DNA of 64,000 nucleotides from Ciona savignyi (lineage: Eukaryota > Chordata > Ascidiacea > Phlebobranchia > Cionidae). The position numbers and the translations under genes were made by a program. The notes below the pieces were generated by a model. That model did not search any database. It was not told the origin of the DNA and saw only the letters and a program-made list of their open reading frames with translations. The stretch is taken from the NCBI GenBank assembly GCA_000149265.1, contig CH003407.1:1262042-1326041 (forward strand), in the 5' to 3' direction. Positions 25,016 to 37,415 of this stretch are shown here, piece after piece (position 1 is the stretch's first letter; each line of letters begins with the position of its first letter).

Positions 25016-27711
25016 CTGGAATAGTAGGAGCATTGGAAGATCTATTAAGCCATTTCTCACTTTTAAGACAATATACATTTGAGAAACATCCAATTAAATG
25101 CAGATATTTTCAAAGGTAAGTCCTTTGTTTGGTTTTCTATTTTTTCAAGGTTTTCCAGGGTTCCATTTTTAATAATTGATTTTAAATTTGGCATATATTT
25201 ACTGTCATAACATAGAAACTGATTTAATTGCTGTTGTTTTATTGTAAGAAAACCTTGTAAATCGATAACAAAGCATGGACTCTGCAACAGGTTGGTAACT
25301 GGAAGCTGTAGTCTGACAACAGGGTTACTCATTGAATGTTTATACGCAGAATAGGAAAATTGGACCATTATTTAGTTAAAACACAAGCAACCATAAGATA
25401 ACTCCATGCACACAGCCGACTTATCGAAACTTTAGCAGTGCATGGAATAGGATGGGTGCACGCTAGTTTTGTTAACATATTAATACACTGAATTCAAACA
25501 GCACGTTTTGTTATTAAAGCTTACAACCAATTAGCGAGCGTTTGATTTTTAAACCCACAACCTTTTTAAGGACCAAAAATTTATTGAGATAAGCACCTAG
25601 AAATTTGAGAAGATCTGTGATGACCCAAATGGGCAGCAATTTCCCACTAAATACATGCAGTATAACTCAGGCACAAATTTATGACACTTACCTATTTTTT
25701 TATTCCAAATAGTTTAGTTCTTCTAAATCATTTTTAGTCTAGCAACCAACAGACCAACCTATTATTCTACTACCTTCTGTGAATGACAAACGATAAAATA
25801 TAAAAAAAGTCAACTTAAAAAACAGAAAAAAATGACAAATTAGGTAGGTTTAATTAAGTGGGGTTGGAACAATCTTTGTACACTAAAATACAAGATAAAA
25901 GGCAATAACCAAAGTTCAATAGCCTGTTGATTTAATGCATACAGAGGTTTTACACTAGCTGCAATGAAGTACCGGCAGTGAGCATTTAAATGATTGTAGG
26001 CCACATAGTTCAATTGTTGTATAACTATATAACTTACATCTTCAGTCAAATAATTGGCAAAGTTAAAACGTAAAAATTTTAATAAAAAGAAGAAAAATAA
26101 GAGAATTAGTGTGAATGGAAGGATCGAGTGTTAAGGTCAGGATTTACCTAGGAGTATTGCATCAAACTTGTAATTACATTGTGGATTTACAATTGTGTAA
26201 AGGTGGCTACACACAATATACCTGTTTATATTATCATGGATGGGTAATAAGGCTCTTTATCCACATATACAGTTAAGACACTGCAGTCCAGCTATCGGAG
26301 CTTTCACTTTGTTGGTATGGTCGATTCATTTATATCTGTATAAACGGTGATAGCAGTACTATAAACAGGCACATTGCATGTTAAGTTATAAAAGTGAAGT
26401 GGAACACAATAGTTTTTGAGTTGCAATCATTCACAGTGCAAAATGTAATTGGTATCAACTGGTTATGTAGGTTTCAACACATTTCTTTATAAAATACATC
26501 ATCGCTGTAAATTAGGAGTGCCAAGCGAAAATTGCACCCAAACCATGCAAATGACTACACTGGTGAAACAATATGTTTTTCAATATGCCTCACTTCCAAA
26601 ATTAGTTTTATTTTTGGAATTAAATTACCTGGTACTAAGCTTAACATATTTCAATCAGTTTTGGGTGCAAATTATATTACAATTCAATAGATTTTCTTTG
26701 ATAGATAAATTTCTTTCTCCATTATGAAATGCAGAAAGGGATTTTTGGGTTGAGTGTGCGCAATTAAAGACATTACTTTTCACTTGGGGGGTTATTACTT
26801 TTCACCCGAACCAGCCCGTAGTATTTATTGTTAGTTGCATCTAAGTATCTGTGAATTTCCAAAATCCAAAACACTCCTACACGTAAGTAATGGTCCATGT
26901 ATGAGAGGGGGTTCATATACAATAGTAAAAGACTCCTGCACGACGAAAGTTGGGGGTCCTTTACACAATAGTGGGGGTGCAAATAAGAAGTAATTGTTTA
27001 GAATCCACATAAATCTGCAGCCCATGAAGAACAAGATGATGTTTCTTGTAGAAATACGTCCAAAACATCTCTTCAGCAGATTATCGTGTTTCAGTAATCT
27101 TCCATTCAGTTTCAATTCCAGTTATTGCACATGACCATTTCCTTCACCAACAATCTTTTAAACATGGCTCAAAGCAGTAGATCAAGTTTGATTTCAAAAG
27201 AAAATAATTGTAATTTCAATTCCATAGACTATGTAATCCATTGTTCAACATGCAGTCATCTTGACATTTTCACCTCAACCAGATCACAATGATACTACTG
27301 GAATTGTAACGACTCTTCAAGAGTGGAAGCCTGAAATGTTCGTTTAGTTTTATTTTCGCTGCTTTGTACAGTAAGAAATTAGACAGTTAAGATGCATATA
27401 ATTTAAATCCACTAATTTAAATACATTACCAGTAATAAATACATATGGTATAACAGCATAAAAACCAGGCATGAATGAAAAATGTTAAAAAACACTTGTT
27501 GCAGCTTTAAATATCTTTATATATATGATGATATAAATAGACAGCACGAAAGTTTGGAAATTAACCATCCACCAGTTTATTGGCATAGGGGAATCCCATT
27601 AAATAAAAGTGTCAAACAACTGTCCTTAAAATTTTAACTCAGGTAATCTGCAAATCACCATGTAATAATTCATATTTTTCTCACTGTTTAATAATAAACA
27701 AAATATTTAAT
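25016..27711. other. intergenic stretch between NF-YB and PRDM10-like genes
   Basis: Holds the upstream region of the PRDM10-like gene. A 101-codon minus-strand frame at 25063-25368 looks protein-like but cannot be spliced in phase to the PRDM10 ATG. Frames at 26449-27115 show no domain or splice support. No repeat family recognised. Confidence 0.5.
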
Positions 27712-30023
27712 TTATATAAAAGTGCTGCAAACCGGTACCTGTAGACCCACCTCCCCCGAAAATACATTGGTTGTCGCTCCAGCGGCTAGCATGTCGGCAA
27801 ACTGTTCCTGGCCAAAGTGGTCTTCCAAGTCTCCATCGACTGCCTCATGCGATTCGACAAAGTTAACCTCACTTCCTTTCTCAACCTTCACCGACTGTAG
27901 GAGGAATATAGGGTTAGAAATATAATCTTGCCATTTGCACTGAATGTGGGAATACATGGTTCCAATTTACTATTAGGACTTAGTAGGTTAACTTTTTCCA
28001 CGAGTAAATTTTAAGAGAGCAATTTGCATCCATTATTTTACACGCACCTTACTTTTACTTTGAAATATATAGCAAACATACAAGTGTAAAGTATATTTCC
28101 AGTTATGTACTCTGTCCTACCAGTCTACCACCAGTAAAAAATTAAATAATGTAAACTCGATTTAAAAAACGAAGGTTAGAACTTAAAACTACAGTTAAGT
28201 GCTTGTTTAATAAATAAATTAATTTAACTGGAATATTTTTCAGTATATTTATTTAAAAGCAAGAAATATGAGATAAACATGCACAGTAAACTGTAATAGT
28301 GTGGTATATGCTGGAATGGGGCAGTGCCTCAGTATAGCCCTTAACATTTTTTAAATCGCCATTATGGCCACTAAACTCTGTACACTGCAAGGTAAGTTAC
28401 AGATGCTTAAGTGAGGAAATTAAAATCATTTTAAAAATATTTTTAGAAAACAAATTTCTAAAAACACTTTAAATAGTTATTGCTTTATATCAATCTATAA
28501 GATTTCCGGTTTTTCTAATTTGGCTGTAAAAGGCGAGTTTACTTTACATACCCTCAAAACCATAAACAGGTGCCAAAAATATGGTTATTGCAACACAACA
28601 AAAAAACAATGTGGCATAAACAATACTCAGCTTGAATACACAACAAACTTACGTCGCGGTATTTTTGAAGGAACACCCTCAGCGGTTCAATGTATGGGTC
28701 GAAACCCAGTGTCGCCATCGCAAATAACAAATCCTCTCCGTTGATCGTTTTCCGCTTCTCCTGCGAGCATCTCTCTGATGCCTCCGACGTGATGAAGCTG
28801 ATGAACTCAGACACGCACTCCTGGACACATTCCTTTGCGTCTTTTGCAATCTGGAGTCCCGTGGTTGGGAATAAAAGTAATATTTAAAATTAGCAAAGAG
28901 TCAAAGGTGTGAAGTTAGAAATTAGCATGAAGGCATAGGCGCTAACATAAAAAATTGGTATGGAGGTCAAAAGTGTTAAGGCTTAAAATCCATTTTTTTA
29001 AATTTACACCTTGCACTACTAATGAAAATTCAAAGTCTGCTTAACATAGCTTACACACAAGGGTTTAAATTTAAAAGCAGATTACTTTATTAAGATGCGT
29101 TTGCTAGGCTCCCATGATACTAGCAGGCTTGACCACATTTGCCTTGATGCTTGATGACACCTGGGTGTTTTGAGTCAATTTAGGCATACCTATACAATAT
29201 ACATCTGGTCCCACTAATACCAGACCTGCCCATTTATGAAGATGCAATAAAACTAGTTCACCTAAAAAGTAGTCCTACAAACACATGAGACTACATACAA
29301 TATAGCAACAACCAAAACATGTAGCAACGACCAAAACATCTATGTTTCGTAATAATAAAAATAGTAAAAATTAAGCTTGTACATAAAATGTTTCCAAAAC
29401 TTCACCTTTCCATTGCTAGGAACTGAATTCTTCATAATTCGAGCGACATTGGCAATTGGTAGGTAGATATCCTGCTCTCTAAATGGTCCTTTATTCAGTT
29501 CATTTTGAGACCTGCAGTAGGATGGATTTCTTAGGATGGAGGATGGGAAATAAAGTCAGAGTTAAAGCATAGACATTTATCGATTATAGTCAACATTCTC
29601 AGGTTACTTAATCTATTGCAATGTGTTGTATTTATACAGACATAGGGATGTCCTAATCTGCATGGGTTTGTTTTCTAGAATTATTGTAGAATCTAGAATT
29701 TCATATCTGTCCCTCTATTTTGTACAGGTTCGCTAGGTCCGCTAGAGTTTTAAACATGGGGTTGGAGTTAGGGTTAGTTCTGGGGTTGAGATTATTGTTT
29801 AGGGCGGGGCACTGGACCTAGAGCTAGACCTAGCACTGGACATAGCGGACCTGTACAAAATAAAGGGACCCTTTCATATCTACAATTTCAAACCGCTCTG
29901 CATTTTCCCAACAACAGGGATCAACATGAATGTCTTATCCTATTCTACTCAAAATAACCTTGCTTCCTGCACTTCTTCTTCTTCAAGCTGTATGAATTCA
30001 GATGAAAATGTAGAATCATCCAT
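27712..30023 (-). CDS. NFYB: NF-YB, histone-fold subunit of the CCAAT-binding factor NF-Y, 4 exons
   Basis: Nuclear subunit that pairs with NF-YC through a histone fold and, with NF-YA, binds CCAAT boxes. Minus-strand exons 29959-30023 (ATG), 29406-29511, 28653-28850 and 27712-27894 join in phase to 183 residues. The histone fold (about 39-126) is near-identical to other animals: [57 protein letters not shown], then the αC helix. Vertebrate NF-YB is about 207 residues; here the C-terminal part is short and ends VPVCSTFI. A possible donor (CAG/gtaccg) at 27738 could instead join to a further exon that I could not find, so the last eight residues are less certain. Confidence 0.95.
29709..29871. 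mobile_element. MITE with inverted ends and 10-bp flanking duplication in NF-YB intron 1
   Basis: Ends GTCCCTCTATTTTGTACAGG (left) and, inverted, GGGTCCCTTTATTTTGTACA (right). The flanks TTTCATATCT at 29699-29708 and 29872-29881 are identical. 163 bp, non-coding, interior rich in 'agggttag'. A related sequence lies at about 57490-57612. Confidence 0.75.
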
Positions 30024-31442
30024 TTTCAGCAAGATGACTTTCAAGCCTATGGTGTTGGCCTATTATAGTAGTTTTAAAGGGTCATTTTTCATAAGTAGGT
30101 AATCTGACAATCATTATTGTTTTACTTAAGTCGTTACTCTCCAAAGATTCGAGTGGGAGTGAGGTAACATAGTCAACATATCGTTAACTAACGTAAGAAG
30201 AAAATGTAATTAAATGTAATTGCTATTGTTTTAACTGGATTTGTGGTAACACAAAAAAATAGGAAAAGCGGAAAACTGTTAACTGGGATGGAAACTAATT
30301 TTAACCCTTAATATTAAACCCAAAACTGACCGCAACTCTAACCCCAACCCTAACGTTAAACTAACTTCCTAATATTTATTTTCTCCTTTTAGTTTTTCTC
30401 TGGTTTGGACAATAAGAAGACAAACTACACACAGTTTGCCCAGAAACCAATTCCATCCTTATTTTCATTTATCTACAACTGATTTAAATACAAATAAAGC
30501 TTGTAAACATTAAATTGCCACTTCCTGTTGTTTATACTATTTACATTCATTGTTACCGTAATTTTTATTTGGCATTTATGGACAAGTAATCAACACCAAG
30601 TAACATGCTGATAAGCCCAACACTGCCCCAAACTAAATTAACATTAAACAAACCATACCAAACCTAGCACGCTTTCTCGGAGATTTGTAAACAAGGTATT
30701 CTGTCAAAACCATTGCAAAACAGTGTTTCGATATAATTATTCCGTACTTATAGTTAGTAGGGGACTGTGTAATAAATAACTTTTTTTACACATAAAATGA
30801 TAATAATAATTTATTTAATGAAACTATATATGATTCATAGGAATTAGCTAGTTTCTTTCTGCCCATTTGCAAAGCTGGATAAGAACCGTTACAGCTTCGG
30901 CCGCTGGAGTACTTGGAAAATCATTTATCACACATCAAATAAACGCAGAGTGTATCTCCGCTCTCCGGTTAGATAATATATTTATGTATTTAAAAATCGT
31001 TATATTAAAAAAGACTAGCCCATTAATCTAGCAGATCAAGACGATATCCGTTATGTCTATTGTCCAAGGACGCATCCTACTATCTAGCGGCATGTTTTGA
31101 TCCATCACCTTACGACTGCATGCAAACTTGCCGCTTCAGATAAACCGCCAAATAAATTATATAATGGGTAAGAGTAAGAAACTCCACATATACCAATAGT
31201 AACCCGACAGTGCACACAAAGTAATCAGGCAATTGCGAGTGTGAAAATGTACCGTTTTTTCCGTTTTCAAGAGAGCACGTTAAACAAAATTAAAAGGCTA
31301 CACCTTGCGCTACTACAACCAACGTTATAAAATGTTTTAAAATATAAAGTAAAACAATATAAAAATAAATATTTACTAATTGCGACAAAAAAAAGTAAAA
31401 AAAAATCTTGTGGTTCCCTTATTTCTTCCTTTCACTTTCAAA
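30024..31442. other. intergenic stretch between LRRC28-like and NF-YB genes
   Basis: No supported gene. Should contain the NF-YB promoter at its left and the 3' UTR of the LRRC28-like gene at its right. Around 31030-31230 faint SINE-like phrases are visible ('gtccaaggacgcatcctact'), too eroded to bound. Confidence 0.5.
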
Positions 31443-34400
31443 CTAGAGAATTTCACCTTCATTCATGCAATACAAACTACAATAATATGCTAAATAATGC
31501 AACATATGTTGTTGGTTTAGTTCAACTTGAGTAAAACTTTCAGGACATTTTACAAACATCGTCCAAAATAATGATTTCCCACATATGTAACAATGGCCAT
31601 TTGGTTCGGTTACGACATCATAAATGTTTTCAGGAAGCCGGTCTTTTAACTCGGAATCTGGGAAAATTGGTTAATTAACGTTGCGAGTAACAGACTAACT
31701 AGTCATTTCCTCCAAAGGACAGCGCATAACTTAAATGACTAAAAGAAATGTTATTGATAGATTAACCGTGTTTATCCTGGATGGGAAAATGCAATAACCT
31801 TGTGCAGACAGTTGGATTACCAAAGGTATTGCAGTGTATTAAACTTTTGACTATTATGATGAAGACACTCTGGCAGAATTGTTCAACCAGTGTCTTGCTT
31901 AAAAACACAACCGACTATCTATGGACTGGTTTTAATCCAACCATCTTTCGATTGACGATCCCACCCAGTGTATTAGCAAGTCAACCAAAACAAAAATATT
32001 TCTTAAAATTGGAGTTATGTCTGTAGTCGATCAAGGACATGAGTAAAAATGATGGCACCAGTTCCATTGGCAAAGGAAAAATACTCTACTGTATGAAAGA
32101 GTGGAGTGGACTTTTAGCACTTGTTTTGCCTTAGTTGTTAGTGTGGATTGTTAGCAAAGAGGTGTCACTTCATTGGCACACATTAATGAACAACACAGTG
32201 GTGTTATTATATTATAATACCCTTGCAGTTTTATACGCCGTAGTGATAAGAAACAAAACTAAACTATGTTAAACAATACTTACCAGAACAGCATTTTCCC
32301 ATAGAAATTACCCTTGCACATATATCCCTCAAGTCTTGAGGTTCTTGATCAAGTTTGAACATATTTGAAATGAAAACAGTTACGAGTTCATTTAGATGGT
32401 GAATTTGCATGCCCAGATGTGAGGCCGTGTTTTCAACTAATTTGATCTGCATTGAGCTGTAATAAGGTTCATTTAATAACTGTCTGGCCATGTATACTAG
32501 ATAAGGGATTCCCGAACTGGGGGTCGCGACCCTCAGAGGGTCTTTCTCAATGCAATTTTATGGTTCCGGTTAGTCTGGCGGTTAAGTGCGTCGCCTTTCA
32601 ATCAAAAGGTTAGCAGGTGTGAAACTTATCGCTAGCTAGTTAGTTGTGTTCTTGAGCAAGGCACTTTACGGACATTGCCTGAACCCAGCGGATTAATGGG
32701 TTAAGATAGGATAGGATAGGATATCAGGTATTATCCCTGTTTATCAATGGGAAAACCNNNNNNNNNNNNNNNNNNNNNNNNNNNNNNNNNNNNNNNNNNN
32801 NNNNNNNNNNNNNNNNNNNNNNNNNNNNNNNNNNNNNNNNNNNNNNNNNNNNNNNNNTATAATATTGTGGCCAGTTATTGTTGCTCAGTCCCGGAACTTT
32901 CAAATACCCAGTAATTGTTGCGATCGCAGAACTCCCAATGTCATTCTCCAACAACCGCTTTGATTTGTATAAAAAAAGGTACAACATAGCAACATAGAGT
33001 ATTGAGACAGTAACGCCAAACCAAATTCAAAAAATAACGCCAAAACAAACCCAATAAATAATGAAAACGCGCGAAAGGGGGTTTTAGAACTATTTTGACC
33101 GAAAGATAACCGTTACGGTTGCAGTGTGTTGTATAAGGTAGACACGTTCCTTCAATTTGGTTGAACCCATTAATCCGCTGGGTTCAGGCAATGTTCGTAA
33201 AGTGCTCTTGCCTAAGGACACAACCCTAGCTAGCGACCAGTTTTACACCTGCAACCTTTTGATTGAAAGACGACGCACTTAACCGTTTTAGAACCAACCG
33301 GCCGGACAATATATAATGTATATATTTTGATTAGTTTAGGATTTTAAATGTGAAGAAGGGTAAAAGAAAAATTTAATGAATTGAAAGGGGTCGCGAGCTT
33401 AACAGTTTTGTAATTCCTGTACTAGATAGATGGGTAAATTTTATGAAGAAAGGGAATAATCCTGTTTACATCAAAGGATTTATACTTATCATCGGATATT
33501 TGACAATTGCCCCCTGTGTGTTAACCCCCTTGGTTTTCCCATTTACAGGGATAAACATGAATATCCTACCCTATCCTGTTACTACCAGTTTTGGGTTCAG
33601 CTCATCAATCAACTAAGTTTAACAATATCCAGTAAGTACCTAACTTAATATACAACTGGCAAGCAAGCAGCTACAATTTCATACTTTTTTGACCAGACAA
33701 AAAAACACAACAAAATTAACAAAGAAAAAATAAAAGTAACAATGGAAAAATGAGATTAACTAACCAATAAAAGCTGCCGAGTTTTCCTTTCAAATAAAAA
33801 GGAATAGCATTGAGGTATTTATTTTCACTCAGACTCATGTAAAATAGATTTTCTTGTCGACCAAGATCGGGGGGAAGAAAAACCAAGCTGTAAAAACCAA
33901 GGGTATTTCTGAACACAGAATAAAAATTTCCGTCATTACCAAATTTGTCATTTACATCCGACGGGGCTGGGAAATCTACATAGGTTAAAAAAAAGTCCTT
34001 TTTAAATAATGCAGGAAATTAAAACCCAAGTATTTGTTAGAATTACCATGGTGTAATTACTGGAGCTATTGCAATCTGTTGTATTAGGATGGGATAGAAT
34101 ATTTATGCTTATCCCCGTGAATGGGAAAACCAAGAGGGTTAACACACGTGAGGTATTTTTTTGATGCACAAACTAGAATATCGAATCAATATTTGGATTC
34201 GAAATAATATACATTGCACATTAAGAAACTATAATTGCAGTGGAGTTCCTTTTTATTTCCATTGTACATATTGCAGCAGCGTTGATTACAACGGATATTA
34301 TAAGCATGGGCGCCGACTTCCGCCGTTGCGCCGCAATGTCTGTTTTATAATTACGCAAAAAATTCCCTGCGCATTTAAATAATTATCACATTAAATCGTC

Positions 34401-36772
34401 TAACCGCAGCGCCGCTTTTTCAGCGGTGTTTATTGCTTTGATCGGCGGTTTGACCTAGGGTTACGTTGACCTAGATTCAATACAGGACCACTGACGCACT
34501 CCCGTTTTTCCCCATGTATTAGCTAGAAAGAACAGTAGGCTTAACATCGGTTAACGGTTTTTTTCTTTGATCAGTTAACCGTTATAAGAATCTGGGTTCT
34601 TGCACAGCCCTCGCAAACACACAAATATTTGGTATATTCTTTCCGTATTATTGACGCTGAGCTGCGTATTAACGACCATGCAATATTCCAGCGGGGGAAG
34701 TAGTTAGATTAAACACTTAAACTCCTGGCTTAATCTTTTAGCTTTGTAAATCGTTAGTATCATAGTTCTATCCCAGTTAGTTCGAGGCATAGGGCCGATT
34801 GTGACGTCATAAAATTTCGCGTAACGGTAACATTTTACTGAAGTCGCCGCCTATGATTATAAGTATGTAATCACACTGGCCATAGAGGTAGTCAGCGGCA
34901 GCAGGAATTTTTGACGATCTTGCCACTTTAACTCGAATTTGCTTTTTAATATAGGATAGGATTCGATATTCTGGATTCGAAATAACTATTCTAGAATACC
35001 AAGATATTCTAGTTTGTGCATCCCTAGAGGTATATGATGTGAGGTATATGATAGAGTCGTTCCTGCAATTTGGTCGAACCCATTCATCTGCTAGGTTCAG
35101 GCAATGTCTGTAAAGTGCCTTGCCCAAGGACAAAACTGACTAGCTAGCGACCAGTTTCGCACCGATTGAAAAGGCGCGGACGCACCTAACCGCTAACCGA
35201 CCGGACAAATATTGATCATAGACAACATTTTTTTGTTTATCCCATAGGTTAAGGTACCAAAAGTGCGTTGGCTCAGACACAAGCTACGAGTGATCGACTG
35301 GTCTCGATCTGAACTGCCAACTGATGATCTGATTCATTACTGCAAGAGCTCTAGAATTTTTTTAGGCACATTTATTCTAGGACTTAAGACACATTCCTAC
35401 TTGTTCGAAGCAACACTTATTTCTTCCAGTGTTTCCATTCCACAAATTTCTCTGGGCAGTGTTACCAGTTTATTATCGGTCAACCACAGTTTTTTCAGTG
35501 CCACGCAGCTTTTAATACTGGAGGGAATCTTCCGAAGGCGGTTGTATGACAGATCCAGTACAACAAGGTTGGTCAACTTGCCAATTTCTAAAATTTTTAA
35601 ATACGCAAATAAATAGGATAAGATATTCATGTTTTTTGGTAAATGGGGAAAACCAAAGGGAAATCGTCAGACCACCTAGCCCCCACTGTCGTGTTACTCA
35701 AGCTATTGCAGTTTGTGGTGTATGATTCACATGTTCCAATTTAGTAGAACCCATTAAACCACTGTTTTTAGGCAACGTCTGTTAAGTGCCTTGCTCAAGG
35801 CCAAAACTGACTAGCTAGCGACCAGTTTCGTACCTGCAACCCTTCGGCTGAAAGGTAACCCACCAGACTAATCTGCAAGACTTAAATCGCTATCAGCAAT
35901 CAATAGATACATAAGCACATGACATTCTGACAAATACTACTGATAAAATGTTGTAAAAGGAGTATCATAGCCTAGAACATATCACAACACCACAATCAAA
36001 AAATATCCTATTCATGATACCTAGTGACAATGCAATGGTTTCATACACCAATTTCTATATAAAAACAGTATTTGTGACGAGACCATCATGGGTTCAAAAC
36101 TTTGTCTAGTAAAAAAATTAAAAATACCTGATGGTAATGACTCCAGGCAGTTGTTCCTTAGGTTAAGCATGGTTAGATTGGCAAGCATGGCAACGGATGT
36201 GGGTAGTTTATCAATATTGTTGTCTGCCAGAATTAAACTTTGTAGTGATTGTAGATTGGATAGATCTGGCAGCATAGTTAACCTGGGGTAGATGTTAGAG
36301 TAAACGATGGAGTAGGGAATTCCTAGGGGTAGGAAAACACAACCAATCTTCAGAATACTGCATTCACTTAGTCCGATTACAATGTATTTTTTCCAAGTTA
36401 TGCTTGGCGACACTCAGGGGACAAGGTGGCGATATAAAAAAACTAGGCCCAATCCGCTTAAAATTGAGGATCAAAACTCCCGAAATAAACCCCAATCATA
36501 ACAATTGTGTTGTGCATACAAAAATAAGTAGCTCATCGTTAACAATGGTACCTGTTCGATGGCAAGTACAGCTCCGTCACGTTCTCATAGATCAAGTTAT
36601 CGGGAATTGCCTTTATTAAATTCCGCTTGGCAAAAATCCGTCTCACTAGTTTCGAATGCACCTCACACAGATGTTGTGGTAACTCTTCCAACCTATTGTA
36701 GTTTAGCTGTAATGTCCCTTCAGATGTTGTTATCAGCTTCAATGCGTCTTTGTTACACAAACAATCCACCAT
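31443..36772 (-). CDS. LRRC28: LRRC28-like leucine-rich repeat protein, at least 6 exons, one probably missing
   Basis: Function of the family is unknown; LRRs usually mediate protein binding. Minus-strand exons: 36552-36772 (ATG), 36128-36282, 35401-35587, 33765-33887, 32284-32496 and 31443-31657 (stop). The first four are in phase with each other and encode consecutive LRRs (LTMLPDLSNLQSLQSLILAD, LVVLDLSYNRLRKIPSSI, FLPPDLGRQENLFYMSLSE). The PPDLGRQENL...LNAIPFYLKGK segment matches the end of the LRR block of vertebrate LRRC28, and the last exon has its Cys motif (GHCYICGKSLF) and ending. Exons 4 and 5 do not join in phase (both contribute two bases), so an exon is missing between 32497 and 33764, a region disturbed by a hAT insertion and an N gap. 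An acceptor (tctcttgcag) lies about 30 bp before the start. Confidence 0.85.
32563..32725 (+). repeat. SINE head fragment nested in the hAT element
   Basis: tRNA-like head 'ggttagtctggcggttaagt' through 'ccagcggattaatgggtt', then an abrupt change to an inverted (ATAGG)n tail, suggesting a rearranged or misassembled pair of SINEs beside the gap. Confidence 0.75.
32758..32857. other. assembly gap (100 N)
   Basis: Exactly 100 unknown bases, a conventional placeholder length. It sits in SINE sequence within the hAT element, so collapse of repeats is the likely cause. Confidence 0.99.
33104..33305 (-). repeat. SINE fragment (reverse) nested in the hAT element
   Basis: Middle and head of the tRNA-headed family in reverse orientation, ending 'cgcacttaaccgttttagaa'. 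Confidence 0.8.
33500..33583 (+). repeat. SINE 3' tail fragment
   Basis: Only the last part of the family: 'gtgtgttaacccccttggtt' to 'tatcctaccctatcctg'. Confidence 0.7.
34086..34146 (-). repeat. SINE 3' tail fragment (reverse)
   Basis: 'ggatgggatagaatatttat' through 'gggttaacacacgtg', the inverted tail only. Confidence 0.7.
35035..35213 (-). repeat. SINE 5' part (reverse)
   Basis: 'cgttcctgcaatttggtcga' to the head 'acctaaccgctaaccgacc' in the LRRC28 intron. Confidence 0.8.
35612..35872 (-). repeat. SINE copy (reverse)
   Basis: Near full-length: 'ataggataagatattcatg' tail at left, head 'ggctgaaaggtaacccacc' at right, between LRRC28 exons 35401-35587 and 36128-36282. Confidence 0.8.
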
Positions 36773-37415
36773 TTTGATTCAAAATCTTTCGCTTATATCT
36801 GCAAGAGAAACCACTGTAAAATGTAAATTCGTAAAAGATAAAAAATATAATAGTTTTAGAATTAGTTTGGCACAGTGCACCACTGGGGATCTAAATGATT
36901 CCAATTGGAGCAAAACAAGTTAAAATACATGTTTCACAAATGACTCCAGGAAACCAGCTGTGCACGCAAGGTAATTTGACATTTGCCCATGCCATTATAT
37001 GCTGTTGTTTCACATATAAGGATAAATAACCTGTTCTAAAAATTGTAGATTAAGCAACAAACACCATAAACATTTCATACTTAACTGTAAAAAAGCAGAT
37101 TGTAACATAAAATTTGTCAGGAAGTAACAACAAAAATGACTCAAAGGATTAATCATACGCCTGATGATAAAAATTGACACCACATCAATGTATTCAGACC
37201 TGAACTGTGGTTAACCAATGTATGGTCCATTAATCACTACACAAATGTGTAAGTGGGTAACATTATGGTTTTAGATATCCGTTGTTAGATGTTAGGTGTT
37301 GTAAAGGTCTTAATCGTTTGGTATAAAAGATCGTTGATAAAAAAAATTATTACATAAAGGACTCAGTTCTAAGTGTTATAAAATTTTGCTACTCATACAG
37401 AGCCTTGATATTTAA

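Larger units (their letters stand above)
32503..33419. mobile_element. hAT-type element at an LRRC28 3' splice site
   Basis: The left end AAGGGATTCCCGAACTGGGG and the inverted right end CAGGAATTACAAAACTG plus shared 'GGGGTCGCGA' arms are hAT-like. TACTAGAT stands immediately outside both ends (32495-32502 and 33420-33427), a perfect 8-bp target duplication. Inside are two SINE pieces and the N gap. On the minus strand the left duplication supplies the AG that precedes LRRC28 exon 32284-32496. Confidence 0.8.

Noticed and set aside
25063..25368. 101-codon minus-strand frame upstream of the PRDM10 start
   Set aside because: Protein-like composition, but no donor in it joins in phase to the ATG exon at 25015, and no family is recognised. 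It could still be a separate small gene.
32858..32987. Minus-strand frame next to the N gap as an LRRC28 exon
   Set aside because: Lies inside the hAT element bounded by perfect 8-bp duplications, has only a weak acceptor and no clear similarity to LRRC28.
33888..33990. Upstream extension of the LRRC28 exon at 33765-33887
   Set aside because: The frame stays open for about 30 codons upstream, but phase and LRR spacing fit the acceptor at 33888 (gtttttacag) exactly, so the extension is intron.
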